DNA of 8,622 nucleotides from an uncultured Oscillospiraceae bacterium (GTDB lineage Bacteria; Bacillota; Clostridia; Oscillospirales; Acutalibacteraceae): NCBI GenBank assembly GCA_900552265.1, contig URZE01000013.1, forward strand, positions 1-8,622, written 5' to 3'. Of this stretch, positions 6,146 to 8,622 are shown in pieces. A model generated the notes under the pieces. The model saw nothing but the letters and a program-made list of their open reading frames with translations, had not been told where the DNA came from and did no database searches. Position 1 is the stretch's first letter, and each line of letters starts with the position of its first letter. Position numbers and translations under genes: made by a program.

Positions 6146-6421
6146 TCAATTAAATAAATCCGAATGTGAACCTGTTCTGGAAAGAAAAAGTATTAATTCA
6201 TCGTTTTCTATTCGGTAAACAAGAAGCCAATCGGGTTGTATATGACACTCTCGAAATCCGATATAATTGCCCGTTAAAGCGTGATCTCTATATTTGTCTT
6301 CTAGCTTTATATTATTGGCGATTTTATCTACGGTTTTCTCAAGTAATTCCAGTTTATAACCTCGTTTTGACGCTAATTTTAAATCTTTTTTGAATTGGTT
6401 GGATAATACAACCTCAAGCAT
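6146..6421 (-). CDS. yafQ: YafQ-family mRNA interferase toxin
   Basis: The 91-residue protein is the expected length for YafQ, a RelE-superfamily ribosome-dependent endoribonuclease that cuts mRNA in the ribosomal A site. Key positions are present: H47 in RDHALTG, H60 and D64 in ECHIQPDW, and H86 and F90 in the signature TGSHSDLF. These correspond to the catalytic histidines and aspartate known for the E. coli enzyme, so the toxin should be active. The ATG at 6421 overlaps the end of the antitoxin gene by 8 bases, the usual coupled arrangement. It is transcribed from the promoter upstream of dinJ and ended by the hairpin at 6098-6128. Its place between two broken phage genes suggests either a prophage-borne module or host DNA that phages inserted around. 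Confidence 0.93.
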   Translation of the reverse strand: MLEVVLSNQFKKDLKLASKRGYKLELLEKTVDKIANNIKLEDKYRDHALTGNYIGFRECHIQPDWLLVYRIENDELILFLSRTGSHSDLFN

Positions 6422-6695
6422 CTCCCAATACCTCGTCCATAGCTTCTTTGAAACTTGAATATTTTTTATAATTTTCAGGATGTTTTTTCATTTCGTGAAA
6501 CTCGTTCATCGCAGCTATAGTTTCGGCATTAGGTTTATCTCTTTTTATTTCAAATGGAATTCTTTGCTGCCGAACCGATTGTTTAAGAAATAGAGTTACC
6601 GCTGTTGTCAAATCTAATCCTAAATCATAAAAAAGTTCCTGTGCAGATTTTTTTAAATTTGGGTCTAAATTGATATTTGTACTTACTTTAGGCAT
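6414..6695 (-). CDS. dinJ: DinJ/RelB-family antitoxin
   Basis: The 93-residue antitoxin begins MPKVSTNINLDPNLKKSAQE, a ribbon-helix-helix DNA-binding domain of the RelB/DinJ type, followed by DLGLDLTTAVTLFLKQSVRQ and IPFEIKRDKPN. The C-terminal half (NEFHEMKKHPENYKKYSSFK) is the part that wraps around and blocks the toxin in this family. The ATG at 6695 lies about 6 bases after GGGGGTG. It overlaps the yafQ-like gene by 8 bases. Family members repress their own operon, and an 11-base palindrome between -35 and -10 is a fitting operator. Confidence 0.93.
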   Translation of the reverse strand: MPKVSTNINLDPNLKKSAQELFYDLGLDLTTAVTLFLKQSVRQQRIPFEIKRDKPNAETIAAMNEFHEMKKHPENYKKYSSFKEAMDEVLGDA

Positions 6696-6716
6696 ACTCT
6701 CACCCCCTTTGTTAGT

Positions 6717-6745
6717 ATTATATCATATTATATGCGTAATATCAA
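6717..6745 (-). promoter_or_regulatory. Promoter and probable operator of the dinJ-yafQ operon
   Basis: On the minus strand TTGATA (6745-6740) and TATAAT (6722-6717) are 17 bases apart, just upstream of the dinJ-like gene. The spacer contains the odd palindrome CATATTATATG (6724-6734), a plausible site for the ribbon-helix-helix antitoxin to repress its own operon. Confidence 0.72.
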
Positions 6746-6910
6746 CCTAATGTGTGCTTGATAAGTGCGGACATGAGTGCTTGTAAAAGTTTTTGCTAAA
6801 GACTTACCGTAGTTGAAAGCGGTTGTTGGAGTTGATTAGGTTTGTGTATTAATGCCGTAAAGTGCAGTAATTATGTGAGGTTATTTTACTTCGAAAAGCA
6901 CAGCACCAAC

Positions 6911-6939
6911 TTGATAGTGTACCTTGTCAGAGTTAATAT
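6911..6939 (+). promoter_or_regulatory. Weak candidate promoter for the plus-strand block
   Basis: TTGATA (6911-6916) and TAATAT (6934-6939) are 17 bases apart, 46 bases before the ATG at 6985. The -10 matches the consensus at only four positions in an A/T-rich region, so this may be chance. Confidence 0.3.
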
Positions 6940-6984
6940 ATGACTACCGAAAAAGATATAAAACTAAAATAAAGGAGTTTTAAT

Positions 6985-7307
6985 ATGGTGGGATTCTTTT
7001 CAATAAAAGCCAGGGACAGAGCAGAACTTCTGGAGAACGAAACAAGAAATTTCGGAACTAAAATAAAATTTAAAGCGGTTGGCAAGAAGACTTTGAGCCA
7101 CGAGTCATACGAACACTTGATTCAAAACTTGCTTGAAGATAGCGAACTCATAAAAAAATTACTAATAAATGCGGTACAGAGGAAGATGGAACAGCAAGAT
7201 GCTTTTTATTCTATGACAAGACAAATAACCATGAAGCATTAGCGGTAAACTCTGAAGGCTGCGACTATGCACGGTACACAGCGTTGATTAGAACTGATAA
7301 ACTTTAA
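6985..7307 (+). pseudogene. DUF6329-like phage protein interrupted by a frameshift at a run of seven A
   Basis: The ATG at 6985 has AAAGGAG 7 bases upstream. The first frame gives 58 sensible residues (MVGFFSIKARDRAELLENET ... SELIKK) and then runs into meaningless sequence. In the -1 frame the protein continues for 49 residues as ITNKCGTEEDGTARCFLFYD and KTNNHEALAVNSEGCDYARY, to TAA at 7305. The ending NSEGxDYARYTAL is what I know from small prophage proteins grouped as DUF6329; the family name is from memory. The switch point is A AAA AAA at 7152-7158, in the exact phase of a -1 slippery heptamer. No strong stimulatory structure is evident, so a one-base indel (real or a sequencing error) is likelier than programmed frameshifting. 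The joined product would have 107 residues. Confidence 0.75.
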
Positions 7308-7319
7308 GGGGTGAAACTG

Positions 7320-7538
7320 TTGCGACATTCAGAGGAAATTGAAAGACTAAGAAACATTTACAAACCAGGAATCAAAGTACGCTTGCTTTACATGGAGGGC
7401 GAATCACAAATGCCTAAAGGCTTAGAAGGAATCATTGATTACGTAGATGATGCACCGCAGATACACGTAAACTGGGAAAACGGAAGTTCGCTAGCTTTGA
7501 TCCCCGAAGTAGACAAATTTGAAATAATAAAAAAATAA
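7320..7538 (+). CDS. DUF4314 domain protein
   Basis: The small protein matches the DUF4314 pattern: EEIERLRNIYKPGIKVRLLY, then MEGESQMPKGLEGIIDYVDD, then HVNWENGSSLALIPEVDKFE. The fold is a small SH3-like barrel predicted from the G-T/L-x-G-x-x-x-x-V-D-D and W-x-N-G-S-S motifs. It is widespread in Firmicutes phages, and its function is not known. A TTG at 7320 is preferred as start because AAGGGG lies 8 bases before it and homologues begin at this point (MRHSEEIERL). The GTG at 7311 touches the binding site and would add three residues. It follows the frameshifted gene closely and is the last gene before the terminator at 7547. Confidence 0.85.
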   Translation: MRHSEEIERLRNIYKPGIKVRLLYMEGESQMPKGLEGIIDYVDDAPQIHVNWENGSSLALIPEVDKFEIIKK

Positions 7539-7546
7539 ATAGTTTT

Positions 7547-7575
7547 AACTCCTAAGAAAAATTAGGAGTTTTTCT
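7547..7575 (+). terminator. Rho-independent terminator after the DUF4314 gene
   Basis: AACTCCTAA (7547-7555) pairs perfectly with TTAGGAGTT (7562-7570) around GAAAAA and is followed by TTTCTC. It separates the early-type genes from the terminase leader, the same arrangement as the terminator at 2249-2278 before the other leader copy. Confidence 0.85.
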
Positions 7576-7597
7576 CTTGTGGAGGGAATTCGAATCC

Positions 7598-7689
7598 CCA
7601 CAGATGAAGCGAACCGCAACGAGCGTGGGGCAACACACAAAAAAAGTTCAATTCAAACGCCCTATTAAACAAAATGGCAGAAAAGGAGG
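7598..7689 (+). repeat. Inverted leader element, copy 2 (before small terminase)
   Basis: This is the plus-strand partner of 2131-2222, with 77 of 92 identical bases and no gap. It ends in AAAAGGAGG, the binding site of the terminase gene that starts at 7698. Immediately upstream is a hairpin at 7579-7601 (GTGG..GGGA with TCCCCAC around ATTCGAA); read on the minus strand it resembles a tRNA T arm with a canonical TTCGAAT loop. A 38-codon frame starting at ATG 7604 (MKRTATSVGQHTKKVQFKRP) parallels the extended N-terminus of the HNH frame. Because many differences are non-synonymous and it ends inside the terminase gene, it is probably not a real gene. Confidence 0.8.
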
Positions 7690-7697
7690 CAAAAATT

Positions 7698-8276
7698 ATG
7701 GCAAAAGACGGAACGAATAGAGGTAGAAGAAGAGTCAGAGCAGGCACAAAGCCTGATGCTTTAGTGGAAAAAATAGCAGATGAACGGTCTACGAAAGTTT
7801 TAGAGCCGATTGATTTTGATATAGATGACAGTTTTGAAACAGATGATTTAATGGATATGTGTGACTTGCAAGGCGAGAATATCCCGAAACCGAGCGAATA
7901 TTTAAGTGCCAAGCAGAAAGATGGCACACATCTAAAGGCAGATGAAATTTTTAAAGAAACATGGCTATGGCTTAAAAAACGAAAGTGTGAAAGTTTTGTG
8001 AATCCAAGGTTGGTCGAGGCATATTCGTAGGCGTTTGCGAGATACGTTCAATGTGAGGAAGCAATCAGCAAATTTGGGTTTTTAGGCAAGCACCCGACAA
8101 CAGGTGCAGCAATAGCAAATCCATTTGTGCAAATGAGTGTGTCTTTCGGAAAGCAAGCAAATTTACTGTGGTATGAGATTTTTGACATAGTGAAGCAAAA
8201 TTGCACCACAGAATTTAACGATACTCCGCAAAATAACGTGATGGAATTACTATTAACGGCGAGGAGGAAGAAATAA
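7698..8276 (+). pseudogene. P27-family terminase small subunit interrupted by in-frame TAG
   Basis: The start ATG 7698 lies 9 bases after AAAGGAGG. The first 110 residues read MAKDGTNRGRRRVRAGTKPD, then an acidic linker (DFDIDDSFETDDLMD), then PSEYLSAKQKDGTHLKADEI and a WLWLKKRKCESFVNPRLVEAYS helix. A TAG at 8028 then interrupts, but the same frame continues with unmistakable family sequence: AFARYVQCEEAISKFGFLGK, HPTTGAAIANPFVQMSVSFG, KQANLLWYEIFDIVKQNC, to TAA at 8274. A full product would be 192 residues, normal for this P27 subgroup. The tag replaces one residue, plausibly glutamine (CAG to TAG). TAG ends other genes here (the Mom-like gene and the DUF1492-like gene), so a recoded genetic code is unlikely. 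A nonsense mutation, or suppression in a particular host, remains possible. Confidence 0.85.
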
Positions 8277-8280
8277 GAAA

Positions 8281-8523
8281 GTGAATATGGATGTAACGTG
8301 GTTTTTGACGGCAATTTCGCTATCGGGAACCCTTTTAAATATACGAAAAAATATACTGTGCTTCTACATATGGCTTATAGGAGATATTCTTTGGTGTACG
8401 TTCGATTTTACGCAAGGAATGTACGGCAGAAGTTTACTCGATTTTATTCAGATTATTCTTGCGATTTGCGGAATTTTATCTTGGAAAAAAGACGATAAAA
8501 CTCTTGGAGGAGTGAGGAAATGA
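8281..8523 (+). CDS. Small PnuC-like phage membrane protein
   Basis: The 80-residue protein has three hydrophobic segments: about 5-19 (VTWFLTAISLSGTLL), 24-44 (NILCFYIWLIGDILWCTFDF) and 54-69 (LLDFIQIILAICGILSW). The pattern W-x-x-G-D/N-x-x-W-x-x-x-D and a closing GxxxW resembles half of a PnuC nicotinamide riboside transporter, a type of small protein I know from prophage packaging regions. Whether it transports anything is unknown. The GTG at 8281 is 13 bases after GAGGAGG; the ATG at 8287 (MDVTWFLT) matches the usual family start, but is even farther from the site. The TGA overlaps the ATG of the next gene (ATGA), so the two are translationally coupled. Confidence 0.7.
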   Translation: MNMDVTWFLTAISLSGTLLNIRKNILCFYIWLIGDILWCTFDFTQGMYGRSLLDFIQIILAICGILSWKKDDKTLGGVRK

Positions 8524-8622
8524 ATGTAGAAAGAATAAAGATGTCAAAACTGAATCCAGCAAAATACAATCCGAGAAAAGATTTAAAGCCCGGAGATACA
8601 GAGTACGAAAAACTCAAGCGGA
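8520..8622 (+). CDS. ParB-like N-terminal domain protein, 5' part only
   Basis: The ATG at 8520 overlaps the previous stop and has GAGG close upstream. The 34 visible residues (MNVERIKMSKLNPAKYNPRK, then DLKPGDTEYEKLKR) match the opening of phage ParB-like proteins that lie by terminases. In these the motif continues as SIxEFG-xxxP and GGHxR beyond the window. This subtype, with the KPGDTEYEKL insert, is often joined to or followed by a DNA adenine/cytosine methyltransferase, so a modification gene may lie just to the right. It is a different subtype from the ParB-like protein at 1057-1629. Confidence 0.78.
   Translation, partial: MNVERIKMSKLNPAKYNPRKDLKPGDTEYEKLKR

Noticed and set aside
6746..6984. 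Short possible coding pieces in the gap before the DUF6329-like gene
   Set aside because: All frames are broken within about 30 codons and none shows a recognisable motif or ribosome binding site.
7579..7601. Hairpin that reads as a tRNA T arm on the minus strand (canonical TTCGAAT loop), a possible tRNA end or attachment site
   Set aside because: No matching acceptor, anticodon or D arm at a suitable distance on either strand, and no integrase or direct repeat nearby.
7604..7720. A 38-codon plus-strand frame (MKRTATSVGQHTK...) resembling the HNH frame's N-terminal extension
   Set aside because: It has no clear ribosome binding site, overlaps the terminase start, and differs from its partner mainly by amino-acid-changing substitutions; better explained as shared leader DNA.
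8028..8030. Recoding of TAG to an amino acid in the whole phage
   Set aside because: TAG is the natural stop of the Mom-like gene and of the DUF1492-like gene, and the only tRNA seen has anticodon CCC, which cannot read UAG.
1..8622. CRISPR array, insertion sequence or integrase
   Set aside because: No regularly spaced repeats, no transposase or recombinase motifs, and no terminal inverted repeats of an insertion sequence were found by eye.

Overview
The window looks like low-GC bacterial DNA made of two phage-derived gene blocks that face away from each other. Strong AGGAGG-type ribosome binding sites, P27-family small terminase genes, a DUF1492-type late regulator, a DUF4314 protein and a DnaC-like loader resemble prophages of Firmicutes and related gut bacteria. 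No host housekeeping gene is present, so the host cannot be named.

Minus-strand block (about 5945 down to 1). In transcription order it holds: the 3' end of a replication gene, a DnaC-like helicase loader, a DUF1492/RinA-like regulator and a terminator. Next comes a self-contained cassette of three unrecognised genes with its own promoter (4297-4325) and terminator (2249-2278); one product is secreted. The packaging/modification genes follow: HNH nuclease, ParB-like domain protein, Mom-like DNA modification protein, an odd tRNA-Gly(CCC) that overlaps the mom stop, and a P27 small terminase that runs off the left edge.

Junction (about 5940-6984). The truncated replication gene abuts, head to head, the 3' end of an HNH nuclease gene on the plus strand. 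A complete dinJ-yafQ type toxin-antitoxin operon (minus strand, own promoter and terminator) follows. The 289 bases from 6696 to 6984 hold the dinJ promoter, at best a weak plus-strand promoter, and no gene I can support.

Plus-strand block (6985-8622). It has a frameshifted DUF6329-like gene, a DUF4314 gene, a strong terminator, a second P27 small terminase interrupted by an in-frame TAG, a small PnuC-like membrane protein, and a second ParB-like gene that runs off the right edge.

The two blocks share an inverted 92-nt element (2131-2222 and 7598-7689, about 84% identical without gaps). In both places it sits just after a terminator and ends at the ribosome binding site of the first packaging-region gene. 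Two broken genes in the plus block and the truncated genes at the junction suggest decayed or rearranged prophages. The most interesting points are the shared leader, the ParB-Mom-tRNA cluster, the three-gene cassette and the odd tRNA.
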